A DNA stretch of 62,720 bases from Promethearchaeia archaeon. Its GTDB lineage: Archaea; Asgardarchaeota; Lokiarchaeia; Sigyniarchaeales; SOKP01. The translations under genes were made by a program, and so were the position numbers. The stretch's first letter is position 1. The number at the start of each line of letters is the position of its first letter. The stretch spans positions 1-62,720 of the forward strand of contig JAHQWH010000013.1 of NCBI GenBank assembly GCA_029856105.1, in the 5' to 3' direction. The notes beneath the pieces were generated by a model. That model did no database searches. It saw only the letters and a program-made list of their open reading frames with translations, and was not told the origin of the DNA. Below are positions 46,527 through 56,446 of this stretch, in pieces.

Positions 46527-48254
46527 TTACATTTGATTTAACGTATCTATTCCCAATATATCTAATCCTATTTTGATCACGATTTGAACGCATCTAATTA
46601 ATAGTAACCTCGCTTTTTCTAAATCTTTATTATCAGATAAAACTTGGCAAGAAGAATAAAAAGAATTAAACGCTTGACATAAAGTTAAAAGGTATTGTGG
46701 GATTAGATGAATGTTATAATTTCTTGTTATGGAATCTAACATCTCAGGAAAATAATTTAATTGTTTAACTAAGGATATTTCTTTTTTGTGTTTTATTAAG
46801 TCCCATTCAATATCTAAGTCAATTAATTCTTTTGATTTCGTCATTATCGATTCAATTCTTGCGTAACAATATTGAATGTAAGGTCCTGTTTCACCTTCAA
46901 ACGAAATGCTTTGCTTAGGATTAAAAATAAAATCCGATTTAGGGTTAAATTTCAATATGAAAAAGGATAGCGCCGCCATACTAATAGATTTAGCCCTTTC
47001 TTTTTTTTTCTCTTCTGTAAGCTCTGGATATCTTTTATTTACTTCTTCATAAGCCAGTAATTGAATTTTATCAATTATATCATCTGCATCGACTATTGTT
47101 CCTTCCCGGCTTTTCATTTTTCCTTCTGGTAAATAAATCATTCCATATGACAAGTGAAATTTATCTTCCTTAAATCCGATCATATCCAAAACAGCAAATA
47201 ACTGTTTAAAATATAAATCCTGTTCATTTCCCACTACATAAATAGATTTGTCGTAATTGAAATCTTCTTTTTTTTGGAAGGCTAAGTAAATGTCTTGGGT
47301 AATGTACAAAGATGTCCCATCATTTCTCAATAAGATCTTATCTGGCAAATTAAACATTTCTTTTAGATTAGCTATAATCGCTCCATTTTCAGTTTTGCCA
47401 AAAATGTCTTTATCTAAGCATTCAAGGACTTTATCTTTTCCCTTCCAATAAATATCCGATTCAAAATACTCTTTATCAAACGATATATTTAATTTTTTAT
47501 AAGTTTCCTTAAAGCCCTTAAGTGCCCAACTGTTCATTTTTTTCCATAATGCCCTAACCTCAGGATCATTTTCTTCCCATAACCTAAGCATGTCGTAGAC
47601 TTCTTCTATTAACTTATCGTTTTTTTTTTCCATCTGATTATATTTAACGTAAAATTCTCCTACGAAGTGATCAGATTTTATATTTGGCTCTTTTTTATTT
47701 CCCCACTTTTTGTAAGCGAACATAGATTTACATATGTGGATTCCTCTATCATTATTTAGATTCACCTCGAAAACAAGTTCTTCTTTATATTTAAAAAGGT
47801 TCGAGAGAGAACGCCCTAATAACATATTACGGACGTGTCCTAAGTGAAGCGGTTTATTTGTATTTGGTGCGGGGTATTCTATTACGATTCTCAACGGGTC
47901 TGATTTACCTTTACTCAATTTTTCATAAATTCTTCCGTAATCTTCTTGAAGTTTAAAAATTTCTTGTAAAACTACCTGTGGTCTTACTTTAAAATTTAAA
48001 TAAGGTCCAGTTGCTTCTATGATTTCTAAATAATCAGCTAATTTTATTCTCTTTTTTAACTCTTTTGCTATGATGTTGGGCGCTTTTTTTTCAAATTTTG
48101 CCAGCTGAAAACAAGGAAATGCATAGGAAAAATCAAAATCTTGAGGAGGTATCTCAATTAAATTCTCAATTTCAGATATTGAGAGATTTGTGATATATTC
48201 GGCTAAAAATTCCGCGATTGTTTTTTTATCGATGATAATCATTTTCAATTTCAA
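46527..48254 (-). CDS. argS: Arginyl-tRNA synthetase
   Basis: A 575-residue class I synthetase. It has an N-terminal Arg-tRNA domain (about 1-110), the HIGH-type motif NTNKPLHLGHVRNMLLGRSL (about 130-150), NNDRGIHICKSMFAY, the KMSKS-like segment GKMKSREGTIVDADDII, and a C-terminal anticodon-binding DALR domain with GPYIQYCYARIESI. It charges tRNA-Arg. It is the first gene of the operon with agmatinase and dys. Met 5 is an alternative start. Confidence 0.96.
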   Translation of the reverse strand: MKLKMIIIDKKTIAEFLAEYITNLSISEIENLIEIPPQDFDFSYAFPCFQLAKFEKKAPNIIAKELKKRIKLADYLEIIEATGPYLNFKVRPQVVLQEIFKLQEDYGRIYEKLSKGKSDPLRIVIEYPAPNTNKPLHLGHVRNMLLGRSLSNLFKYKEELVFEVNLNNDRGIHICKSMFAYKKWGNKKEPNIKSDHFVGEFYVKYNQMEKKNDKLIEEVYDMLRLWEENDPEVRALWKKMNSWALKGFKETYKKLNISFDKEYFESDIYWKGKDKVLECLDKDIFGKTENGAIIANLKEMFNLPDKILLRNDGTSLYITQDIYLAFQKKEDFNYDKSIYVVGNEQDLYFKQLFAVLDMIGFKEDKFHLSYGMIYLPEGKMKSREGTIVDADDIIDKIQLLAYEEVNKRYPELTEEKKKERAKSISMAALSFFILKFNPKSDFIFNPKQSISFEGETGPYIQYCYARIESIMTKSKELIDLDIEWDLIKHKKEISLVKQLNYFPEMLDSITRNYNIHLIPQYLLTLCQAFNSFYSSCQVLSDNKDLEKARLLLIRCVQIVIKIGLDILGIDTLNQM

Positions 48255-48342
48255 TTCAATTACTATTTCAATTACTATTTATTTATTAATTATTAGCTCA
48301 TAAAATTTTTGTTATTATAATAATAGAAAAGTTGATTCGAGT

Positions 48343-49554
48343 ATGTCATTTGAACAAGACGCTAAGAGAAATTTTCCTAAATGGCCAATATATGACGACA
48401 AAGAGATAAATGCCTTAAAGAATGTAATAAAATCTGGCGATTGGTGGTGCGGTGCTCCAGGTACCCACCAAGGTGAGAATGTTTGGGAGTTTCAAGTAGA
48501 ATTTGCTAGATTTCAAGAAGCAAAGTATTGCGTAGCAGTATGCAATGGAACAGTAGCCATAGAAGCGGCACTGATGGGATTTAATATTGGTTTAGGTGAT
48601 GAAGTTATTGTTTCAGATTACACCTTTGTTGCATCATCATCAGCAGTAATAGCTACAAACGCAGTTCCAATATTCTGTGATATCGATCCAGAAACCCTAG
48701 TTATGGATGTGAATAAAATCGAGAATCTCATCACCAAAAGAACTAAAGCAATTATACCCGTTCATTTAGGTGGTAATCCCGTAGAAATGGATAAATTAAC
48801 GGAAATATCTTCAAAAAACAACCTATACGTTATTGAAGATTGCGCACACGCACACGGTTCTAGATTTAAAGGAAAAAGACTGGGTAACTGGGGGGATGCA
48901 GGAGCATTTAGTTATCAAGCTTCAAAAGTCTTAACAAGTGGTGAAGGTGGGGCAATAATTTGTAATTCCAAGGAATTAGCAGATAATATTTATTCTTATA
49001 TTGATTGCGGTAGGAAAAAAAACGCTTACTTTTACAAACATTTTAGCTATGGTACAAATTATAGGATGACCGAGTACCAGGCAGCAGTGCTTAGAACCCA
49101 GTTAGAAAAATTTCCCTCTCAACATAAACTAAGAAACGAGAATGCTAATTACTTAATGAATAAGTTAAATGAGATTGATGGGATTAAAACTATGAAACCA
49201 ACTCCCGGTACAACAGAACTTGGGTGGTATGTTTTCCCAATAGTATTTGAACCAGAAAAATTTAGTGGCCTTAGCAAGGTGGAATTTTATAAAAAGTTGA
49301 ATAGAAATGGCATACCTACTGATAGTTGTTACCCCCCATTACATAGCTTAGATTGTTTTAAAGAAGTAAATTTAAAAAAAGGAATTGACTATTCTAAAGC
49401 TAATTGGGGCGGAGAGAAAAGCGATGATAAAGATTTCCCCGTTGTTTCAAGTATCTATTCAAGAAGCATAGAATTTCCACAAGAAATGTTATTAGCTTCC
49501 AGAGAAAAATTGGATGGCGTAGTAGAATTTATAAAATCTTTAAAAAAGGAATAA
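48343..49554 (+). CDS. DegT/DnrJ/EryC1 family aminotransferase
   Basis: A 403-residue sugar aminotransferase-fold enzyme. It shows CNGTVAIEAAL, GLGDEVIVSDYTFVASSSAV, PVHLGGNPVEM, VIEDCAHAHG and FSYQASKVLTSGEGG with the PLP lysine. The insert around GIDYSKANWGGEKSDDKDFP is characteristic of the AHBA-synthase/GlcNAc-3-aminotransferase branch. It converges with the Gfo/Idh/MocA gene (13-base gap), which often works with DegT enzymes in 3-keto-sugar amination. Confidence 0.92.
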   Translation: MSFEQDAKRNFPKWPIYDDKEINALKNVIKSGDWWCGAPGTHQGENVWEFQVEFARFQEAKYCVAVCNGTVAIEAALMGFNIGLGDEVIVSDYTFVASSSAVIATNAVPIFCDIDPETLVMDVNKIENLITKRTKAIIPVHLGGNPVEMDKLTEISSKNNLYVIEDCAHAHGSRFKGKRLGNWGDAGAFSYQASKVLTSGEGGAIICNSKELADNIYSYIDCGRKKNAYFYKHFSYGTNYRMTEYQAAVLRTQLEKFPSQHKLRNENANYLMNKLNEIDGIKTMKPTPGTTELGWYVFPIVFEPEKFSGLSKVEFYKKLNRNGIPTDSCYPPLHSLDCFKEVNLKKGIDYSKANWGGEKSDDKDFPVVSSIYSRSIEFPQEMLLASREKLDGVVEFIKSLKKE

Positions 49555-49567
49555 TTGAGAATTAAAC

Positions 49568-50611
49568 TTAATCAACTTCTTCTATTTTCCTAGACTTTGC
49601 ACTTTTATACATCGTTTCGACAATTTTTAGAATTTTATAACCGTACTTGCCATCAGTAAGCGGTTTTTTATTATATAACATGCAATCGATAAAATGTGCT
49701 ATTTCTTGGGGGTAACCAAAAGACCAAGCTTCAGCTGGAACGGGAAACGTCCAACCCTTTGTAGTTCCAGCTTTTTCTACGGCATACCCAAACCCTTTTT
49801 CGGAATAAACGCTCATTAAATTAGAAAATGTTGGAGAGACTTTAACTTGTCCTTCAGTACCAAATAATTCAAATCTCATGTCATAACCTCCTGGCGCGGT
49901 CCACGACTCTTCAATTACTACTTGGGCGTCGTTTTCAAAGTATAGAACTCCTACAACGTTATCTTCGACTTCACACTTACCAAATTTACCTCGATCTGGT
50001 TGTATCGTTTTTACTTGACAGTATACCTCTCTAACATCGCATCCAAGATACCAAACTAAACAGGCAATATCGTGTATTCCTAAATCTAATAAAGCACCGC
50101 CTCCTGAATCCTTTAACTTATAAAACCATGCAGAATGAGGTCCAGAATGTTGTTCTTTTCCGCGACCCATGTAAATCTTCCCTAAAGCGCCCTCCTCGAT
50201 AATCTCTTTAACTTTACTAAATGAGGGCGCGTACATGTTATTTTCACAGTAAAGAATCTTCCTGTTTGAAGATTTCTCGACATCTAACATCTCTTTTCCT
50301 TCATTGATGTTTCTAGCTAAAGGTTTCTCTATAAGCGCGTGCTTTCCAGAATTTAAAATGTCAATGGCTATATCTTTATGTAAATAATTTGGTATACAAG
50401 CAGAGATAGCATCACAATCGAGTTTCAATAAATTTTTGTAGTTTTTATATGGATTACCAAGGATTCCATACCTATTCATTAGACTTTTAGCTTCATCTTC
50501 ATTTATAGAAGAGATTCCCACAATTTCCACATTTGGGAGCAATGAATAAGAATGACAATGATGTTCAGCAATAAAACCAGACCCAATAATTCCTACTTTA
50601 ATTTTATCCAT
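49568..50611 (-). CDS. Gfo/Idh/MocA family NAD(P)-dependent oxidoreductase
   Basis: A 347-residue dehydrogenase. The N-terminal Rossmann fold has VGIIGSGFIAEHHCHSY (GxGxxA-type), and the catalytic lysine block reads ALIEKPLARNINEG (EKP motif). A GGALLDLGIHDIACLVWYLG block supplies the conserved Asp and His. It oxidises or reduces a cyclic polyol or nucleotide sugar. Together with the neighbouring DegT gene it suggests amino-sugar synthesis. Confidence 0.93.
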   Translation of the reverse strand: MDKIKVGIIGSGFIAEHHCHSYSLLPNVEIVGISSINEDEAKSLMNRYGILGNPYKNYKNLLKLDCDAISACIPNYLHKDIAIDILNSGKHALIEKPLARNINEGKEMLDVEKSSNRKILYCENNMYAPSFSKVKEIIEEGALGKIYMGRGKEQHSGPHSAWFYKLKDSGGGALLDLGIHDIACLVWYLGCDVREVYCQVKTIQPDRGKFGKCEVEDNVVGVLYFENDAQVVIEESWTAPGGYDMRFELFGTEGQVKVSPTFSNLMSVYSEKGFGYAVEKAGTTKGWTFPVPAEAWSFGYPQEIAHFIDCMLYNKKPLTDGKYGYKILKIVETMYKSAKSRKIEEVD

Positions 50612-50681
50612 AATTATACCTTCTTGATAATTTAATTTTGATTTAGTTTAACATGTTTAAATTTAAAATTATAATTGTTTG

Positions 50682-51791
50682 TTATTCCCAAAATTCTAAA
50701 GCTGAGTAGTATTTCTTAATTCCAGAAAAAGGACATGCCGCGATACAATTTCCACAATCGGAAGAGTTTTCGATCCAAAATTCAAAACATTTTTCTACAT
50801 CTACGTAATACTTTTTAACCCCCGAATTGTTAGATATGGTTGGTGGTTCAAAACTAGGCTCTTTGTCTTTTGTTATAGCCTTGGGTTCACAAGCTTCGGC
50901 GCATTTATGACAATTTTTGCAAAATTTTTCAACTTTTTTAATAAACTTTAGATTGGGTTCATCCGATATTAATGGAAGGTCAGTATAAACTTTACAAATC
51001 CGCACTCTTGGTCCATATTCAGGCGTAATCAATAGCCCGTTTCTACCTAAAGCTCCAAACCCCGCGTCAATTGCTATTGGTATACTAAGTGCGGTATCAT
51101 TACCACATTGGATTGCTCGATAACCTAAATTTCTAATAAATTCCCCGAGACAAGAAATTACAAAAGCCATTTTTGAGTAAGCTATAGCAGATGCTGCGGC
51201 TGCGGGTTGAGCAGGCGAGGTAGAAACTGCATTTTTGTCCATTTCAATGCCCATGACAATAACTTTGTTTATACCTTCTGGTAAATTGATAGGGCTTTCT
51301 AATATTGAATTTTGGACGTTTCCTTCTCTAATATCTTTTTTTGAGTCTGATTCGCTAGTTAATGGAGGTCTTTTGAAACCCGTTTTATAAATCCATTTCT
51401 CATTAACCTTAGCAACTCCTACTAATGAAGCACCAAAAAATTTAGCAACTTTTTTTAATTGGTGAGTAAAGGTTTTAGGATTCTCTATTTTATATTTTGA
51501 CTGCATCCAATTAACCCCATAATCTCCTCCTTCTGGTTTTTCTCTTTCCCAAGCAAAAGCAAAAGCAAACTTTTCGTACACCGTCCATCCAGCAGCAACT
51601 AACGCAAAATCAATCCGAGAATAACCTTCCTTCTTTGAATTAATGTGATGTAGTATATTCTCATCAAACATTTTTCCATAGGTTGTTAGTGTTTTGTCCC
51701 AAGTACGCCGGTAAAGTATATTATATTTTTCTTCAAATCTTTGGTAAATACTTTCATTAATTTCATAGTAATTTTCTGCTCTTTTTTCCAT
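50682..51791 (-). CDS. RdhA-like/QueG-like Fe-S protein, cytosolic
   Basis: A 369-residue protein resembling the corrinoid and Fe-S part of reductive dehalogenases: GNDTALSIPIAIDAGFGALG (about 230-249) and NGLLITPEYGPRVRICKVYT, then two ferredoxin clusters, CKNCHKCAEACEPKAI (about 291-306) and C335...CGNCIAACPFSG (346-356). No Tat signal peptide is present, so it is cytosolic, unlike respiratory RdhA. Asgard archaea are reported to carry RdhA-like genes. Catabolic dehalogenase, QueG-like reductase or another B12 enzyme are possible. Confidence 0.75.
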   Translation of the reverse strand: MEKRAENYYEINESIYQRFEEKYNILYRRTWDKTLTTYGKMFDENILHHINSKKEGYSRIDFALVAAGWTVYEKFAFAFAWEREKPEGGDYGVNWMQSKYKIENPKTFTHQLKKVAKFFGASLVGVAKVNEKWIYKTGFKRPPLTSESDSKKDIREGNVQNSILESPINLPEGINKVIVMGIEMDKNAVSTSPAQPAAAASAIAYSKMAFVISCLGEFIRNLGYRAIQCGNDTALSIPIAIDAGFGALGRNGLLITPEYGPRVRICKVYTDLPLISDEPNLKFIKKVEKFCKNCHKCAEACEPKAITKDKEPSFEPPTISNNSGVKKYYVDVEKCFEFWIENSSDCGNCIAACPFSGIKKYYSALEFWE

Positions 51792-51940
51792 CTGAACCCT
51801 TTCTCTTCACTTATATTTATTACAAATTCTTTTTTCAATTATTCTCTCTTAAAAAGAAAATAGTCCTTTAAATATTAGTTTAAAGCAAGAAATAAAATTT
51901 TTAATATAGATTTATAAGTTAAAGTATAATAATTTTCTCT

Positions 51941-52234
51941 ATGCCTATATATATACTTGCAACTAAACTTCAAAATCCTGATTTAGTAGCAAAAAGGAAA
52001 GAACAGGGTGAAAAATATCTAGAATTAGTTAAAGAGAAAGTTCCTAATATTAAATGGATCGCACATTACGCGATGTTAGGTCCTTATGACTTTCTTGATA
52101 TTTTCGAAGCAAAAAATGAATTAGAAGCCGCAAAGGTTTCGCTGCTTTCCCGTGCTGCGGGAGCTACTTTCGCTGAGAGTTGGACAGCCATTCCATACAC
52201 AGACTTTCTTAAACTAGTTGAGGATTTGAAATAA
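51941..52234 (+). CDS. GYD domain protein
   Basis: A 97-residue ferredoxin-like-fold protein of the GYD family: MPIYILATKLQNPDLVAKRK, then KWIAHYAMLGPYDFLDIFEA, the G-x-Y-D block that names the family. Function is not known. It is followed after 18 bases by the Lin0512-family gene. Confidence 0.85.
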   Translation: MPIYILATKLQNPDLVAKRKEQGEKYLELVKEKVPNIKWIAHYAMLGPYDFLDIFEAKNELEAAKVSLLSRAAGATFAESWTAIPYTDFLKLVEDLK

Positions 52235-52252
52235 AATAAAGAGATATAAATT

Positions 52253-52624
52253 ATGAAGCGTTTTATCGTACAACTAGGGTTTGGCATAGATCAGCACGGA
52301 CACGATGATGATTGCACTAATGCTGCTATTAAGGCTATCAAAAATGCTATTTCAAATAACTGTCTTGCGGGATTATTAGAGATTTGTGGCTTAAAAGAAC
52401 CAAACGATCTATTAAAAATGATTGTACATGTAAAGATTGGAGCGCCTTATCCTGATAACATTAAAAAAGAAAAAGTCTTAAAAGCGATACCATTTGGTGA
52501 AAAATCGATCGCGATAGAGAAGGGAGGCTTGGTTGCTAAAGGAATAATGATTAAAGAACTAGGAGATACTTCTGATAAAATAATTGTTTGTAATGCGGCT
52601 GTAACTGTATCAATCACAGCTTAA
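52253..52624 (+). CDS. Lin0512 family protein
   Basis: A 123-residue protein. The block QLGFGIDQHGHDDDCTNAAI is the signature of Lin0512-like proteins, and KIGAPYPDNI and GEKSIAIEKGGLVAKGIM are also conserved in the family. Activity is unknown. The genes GYD, Lin0512 and tag lie close together on one strand (18 and 31-base gaps). Confidence 0.8.
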   Translation: MKRFIVQLGFGIDQHGHDDDCTNAAIKAIKNAISNNCLAGLLEICGLKEPNDLLKMIVHVKIGAPYPDNIKKEKVLKAIPFGEKSIAIEKGGLVAKGIMIKELGDTSDKIIVCNAAVTVSITA

Positions 52625-52655
52625 AATTTATACAATAAATAAAGTTGATACAATT

Positions 52656-53228
52656 ATGGTGAAAAGATGCGAATGGGCAGAAAATAATGCACTAATGGAG
52701 GAATATCACGATAGAGAATGGGGTACCCCTGAACATGATGATAAAATTCTATTTGAACTCTTAATTTTAGAGGGTATGCAAGCTGGTTTAAGTTGGAACA
52801 CTGTACTTCAAAAAAGAAATAATTTTAGGAAAGCATTTGATAATTTTGATTATATAAGAATTTCAAAGTATGCCGAACTTAAAATTGAAGAATTAATGCA
52901 AAATAAAGGAATTATTAGAAATCGATTAAAAATCCAGTCAGTAATCTCAAACGCAAAATCATTCATTAAAATACAAGAAGAATTTGGTTCTTTTGATAGT
53001 TACATTTGGGATTTTGTTAATAATAAGGTAGTTCATAATTCTTGGAAAGCATTAGAAGAATTACCATCCAACACAGAACTTTCTGATAGAATTAGTAAAG
53101 ATTTGAAAAGAAGAGGTTTCAAATTTGTAGGGTCAACAATAATTTACTCCTTTTTACAAGCAGTTGGAATTGTAAATGACCATACAACCTATTGTTTTCG
53201 ATATAGTAAATTAAAAAATAAAGCTTAG
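52656..53228 (+). CDS. tag: DNA-3-methyladenine glycosylase I
   Basis: A 190-residue Tag enzyme that excises 3-methyladenine. It begins with RCEWAENN and YHDREWGTPEHDDKILFELL, has AGLSWNTVLQKRNNFRKAFD (helix-hairpin area), GFKFVGSTIIYSFLQAVG, and NDHTTYCFRY with zinc-binding His and Cys. Its stop TAG overlaps the convergent stop of the TIM-barrel gene. Confidence 0.95.
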   Translation: MVKRCEWAENNALMEEYHDREWGTPEHDDKILFELLILEGMQAGLSWNTVLQKRNNFRKAFDNFDYIRISKYAELKIEELMQNKGIIRNRLKIQSVISNAKSFIKIQEEFGSFDSYIWDFVNNKVVHNSWKALEELPSNTELSDRISKDLKRRGFKFVGSTIIYSFLQAVGIVNDHTTYCFRYSKLKNKA

Positions 53229-54532
53229 TTTATAATTAAATTCTCTAAACCTATTTCTTTTTCTGCATATTCCTTTAGCGCAATCCATTGAGCATCAGTT
53301 GTTCCAAAATATTTAAAAACCGCGATACCCAAACCAAAATCAAATGTTCTCATTTGTTTTAGCATCTCTTGAACATTGCACTCGACTGAGTTTGTAACTG
53401 CTAATACAGGGCCTTTATATTCGTGGATTCTCTTTTTCATATTTCTCACAAAATACCAATAAAAAAAATCGCCAATTAAACCCCAAAAGATTCCATCATC
53501 TCGAGTTCCTGCTAAATAGGGATATTCCATAGGAATTGATATATCTAAAATAGAAGAGAGCTTCTTCCAATCTTGACCGTGTCTTTTTAAAGTAACAAGT
53601 TTTTTAGGTCCTACCTGGCTATACCAGCCTGTAAGGCAATTTTTATCAATATCCTTTACAGCAGTTTGGACTTTTCTAGCATAATTAGCAATTGTATTTG
53701 TCTTAAACTCAATCCAGTCATTGCTTTTTAATATTTTAGCTTTTTCACCAAATTCTGCTCTGAATTTTTTTATACATCGGGAGCATGCACATACATCTGT
53801 AAAAGAACCATCATATCTAATGTAATCCGCTGTGAAAGCTTTGATTGGGTAATTTTTTACAACTTCTTTTATAAGATCTACTAAATAATCGACATGAGCA
53901 CTATTAGGGCACATAAAACTTGTAGATGGTATATAACCCGTTCCTCTTGCGCCCCTTACCTTCCCTTGTTTCTTATCTATGTTTTCTGTTAGAAAAGGAA
54001 CTTTTGCTTTATATTCTTTAAATGAAACATTCTCAGGTAAATCTATTCTCATTTCTCCCTCGTCGTGAGTTGAAATATCGCCTTTTCTATATTTTATACC
54101 ATACTTTTTTCCATTTTTTCCATGAACGCTAACTCGTTCAGGATTTAAATTCCCTTGGTACGCGTCGTTCATGCTTGTAAAAGAAACCATTATTTTTATA
54201 TTTCTATCCTTTCCAGCATCGCAAAACTCCCCCAAAATATCTCTCTCAGTAGGATTCCATCCCAAATCCGTATCCCACACGCATGCTCCATCAGTATCTT
54301 TGATAACAAGCCCAAAAACATTGAAATGGCACTCATCTAATTTATTCATAACTTCAATAACATCTAGCTTTTTTTCAGCAAATTCGTAATCTAATTTCCT
54401 AAAACCTTCTACGCCTCTAACTGGCATTAATCCCATAGCGTATATTCTTTTCACGCCTAATGCTGATGTTACGATTTCAAACTTCTTAGTGTCAAACTCA
54501 ATATATTCTGACCAATCAAATTTTCTTTTCAT
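53225..54532 (-). CDS. TIM-barrel glycoside-hydrolase-like protein
   Basis: A 435-residue cytosolic protein (no signal peptide) with a TIM-barrel layout like GHL-type hypothetical glycosidases. It shows HFNVFGLVIKDTDG (barrel strand), KIMVSFTSMND, the acidic AFTADYIRYDG (D-Y-I-R-Y, typical of GHL10-like families), CACSRCIKKF and SIPMEYPYL (Met-Glu). The Asp/Glu pair in DYIRY and MEYP could be catalytic. Lack of export suggests an intracellular sugar or glycan role. Fold call is moderate; substrate unknown. Confidence 0.6.
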   Translation of the reverse strand: MKRKFDWSEYIEFDTKKFEIVTSALGVKRIYAMGLMPVRGVEGFRKLDYEFAEKKLDVIEVMNKLDECHFNVFGLVIKDTDGACVWDTDLGWNPTERDILGEFCDAGKDRNIKIMVSFTSMNDAYQGNLNPERVSVHGKNGKKYGIKYRKGDISTHDEGEMRIDLPENVSFKEYKAKVPFLTENIDKKQGKVRGARGTGYIPSTSFMCPNSAHVDYLVDLIKEVVKNYPIKAFTADYIRYDGSFTDVCACSRCIKKFRAEFGEKAKILKSNDWIEFKTNTIANYARKVQTAVKDIDKNCLTGWYSQVGPKKLVTLKRHGQDWKKLSSILDISIPMEYPYLAGTRDDGIFWGLIGDFFYWYFVRNMKKRIHEYKGPVLAVTNSVECNVQEMLKQMRTFDFGLGIAVFKYFGTTDAQWIALKEYAEKEIGLENLIIN

Positions 54533-54782
54533 GTTATCATCTAAATAAATTTAATTTAAATTTCTTAAATTTCCAAATTAGATAGTTTTTTAACATAGTT
54601 CTTTCAATAAATTTTTAAGGCTATTTGATATTTTAATAACAGATACATTTAAAGATTTATATATGTAAATACGATTATTTATTATAGAAATCGAATTAAA
54701 ATATTTGTATAAATATCAAATTATTGAAATAGACAAAATATTTAAGATTTGAATTTGTGCTTGGGAGGAATACTGAACAAAA

Positions 54783-55313
54783 ATGTACGATGCAACCTTT
54801 AAAATTATCATTTTTGGTGACGCTGGATGCGGCAAAACCACTCTAACTCAAAGATTTTTGACTAATTTGTTTGTTTCTGATTCAAAAATGACCATTGGAG
54901 TAGACTTTGAGGTTAAGAGCTTAGAAGTTGACAAACAGAAAGTAAAATTACAGATATGGGATTTTGGTGGAGAGGAGAGGTTTAGGTTTTTACTTCCTAC
55001 ATATGTTAGAGGCGCCCGGGGAGGGCTATTCTTATTTGACATAACAAATTATTCTTCCCTCGCTCACATAGACGATTGGCTTAACGTTATTAGGAAAGAA
55101 ATTCGAGCCGAGGATGTATTTCCCATTATTGTAGTGGGAGGTAAAGCAGATTTAGCAGAGAATAGGGAAGTTTCAGCAGCAGAAGGAATAAAAATTGCGA
55201 AATCGAGAAATGTCGACGGTTTTATTGAAACTAGCTCTAAATCGGGAGAAAATGTTGAGAAGACGTTCGAGGCATTAACAAGCTTAATGCTTAATAATTC
55301 CAAAAGATACTAA
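54783..55313 (+). CDS. Divergent Rab-like small GTPase
   Basis: A complete 176-residue GTPase with G1 GDAGCGKT (12-19), switch-I MTIGVDF and G5 ETSSKSG. Two motifs deviate: G3 is WDFGGEE (59-65), with Glu at the catalytic Gln position, and G4 is VGGKADL (about 118-124), with Gly where NKxD has Asn. It may therefore hydrolyse GTP slowly or show altered nucleotide preference. No C-terminal cysteine. A 250-base AT-rich promoter region precedes it. Confidence 0.92.
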   Translation: MYDATFKIIIFGDAGCGKTTLTQRFLTNLFVSDSKMTIGVDFEVKSLEVDKQKVKLQIWDFGGEERFRFLLPTYVRGARGGLFLFDITNYSSLAHIDDWLNVIRKEIRAEDVFPIIVVGGKADLAENREVSAAEGIKIAKSRNVDGFIETSSKSGENVEKTFEALTSLMLNNSKRY

Positions 55314-55378
55314 GTTAAATTAAAACTTGTTTTTAAAGAATATAGTTTGATTACTACTAATAATTGAGAATAATTTGG

Positions 55379-56242
55379 TTATTTATTATTTACAGGAACC
55401 TTTTCAAGTAATCGTGTATTAATTCTCCTATTCAAAACCATAGTTTGATATTCCATATCCTTCTTGTATTGGTTCGCAAAAATTAGAAGTTGTTCAATCA
55501 TTTCGATTTCTTTATTATCATCTCTGAAATAATATCCTCCAAAATTTGGGATTTCCGCGTAATTTATCTTCAATATTTCTTGTAATTCGCTAGGTAATAC
55601 ATCAGTTCTATCCTTTATTGCCGTACCTAAGGCTCTTAATAGCTCTTCATACCTTTCTTGTTTACTAAACTGACATAAAACGCATTTTGAGCTTCTATTT
55701 TTAAGAATGTATAAAATAATAATTCCAGTTAAATACCTAAATGTATCGACTAACTCGTCGTAATTTCCTTTTTTCATGTGTTTTTGAACTATTATTTCCG
55801 CAATTGAGTACAAACTCGAAAAATAAATCGCTCTAGAAAAGTATGCTGGATCAACACAAAACAATCTAGTAAACCAAAATGCGCTAACTTCTTTAGGTGG
55901 ATCTTCAAAAAATATGTAGTAAACTAACCTTCCGTCTCTTTCTTTATATAATGTAGATTCTTTTTTCAACATATTTAAATACGTTGATATGGTGGAACGC
56001 GCGATTTCTTTAAAGAATTTTTTATATTCTATTTCGACATCTCTCGTAGTTACCTTTTTTTTTCCCTCGAGATAGAATTTTAGGATTATACCCAAAATTC
56101 GATTCTCATGAAGTCTTCCCGTTTTAACTTGTGTTTCTTCCGATTCGTCTTCTCTAATGTTATAAATATCAATTAGTTCAGGAGCGATTTCGTGAATAAC
56201 CTTTTCCAAGATATAAATGTTTAATTCAGTAATTTCTAACAA
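55379..56242 (-). CDS. Winged-helix-like regulator, 287 residues
   Basis: A helical soluble protein. The N-terminal half has a likely winged helix (VTTRDVEIEYKKFFKEIARS, then TISTYLNMLKKESTLYKERD, YYIFFE). The C-terminal half is a helical bundle with a CVLC pair at about 192-195, perhaps a ligand or metal-sensing region. It is upstream of the acyl-CoA synthetases on the same strand, so may regulate them; that is inference. Confidence 0.6.
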   Translation of the reverse strand: MLEITELNIYILEKVIHEIAPELIDIYNIREDESEETQVKTGRLHENRILGIILKFYLEGKKKVTTRDVEIEYKKFFKEIARSTISTYLNMLKKESTLYKERDGRLVYYIFFEDPPKEVSAFWFTRLFCVDPAYFSRAIYFSSLYSIAEIIVQKHMKKGNYDELVDTFRYLTGIIILYILKNRSSKCVLCQFSKQERYEELLRALGTAIKDRTDVLPSELQEILKINYAEIPNFGGYYFRDDNKEIEMIEQLLIFANQYKKDMEYQTMVLNRRINTRLLEKVPVNNK

Positions 56243-56446
56243 TCCTCAAAATTGATATTTATATTTTATTAAAAAAAACGTATACTTTTAATAATTGACT
56301 TTCTAATTAAATAGAAGATTTAATCTATTTAGTGTAAGTATATTATAAATACAGTAAATAAATAGAAATAATTAATCCTTTAAAATTTAAAAAAGAAAAT
56401 AAAAAAAAAAATCAAAACTTGATAGTATTAATAATTTTATTAGGGT

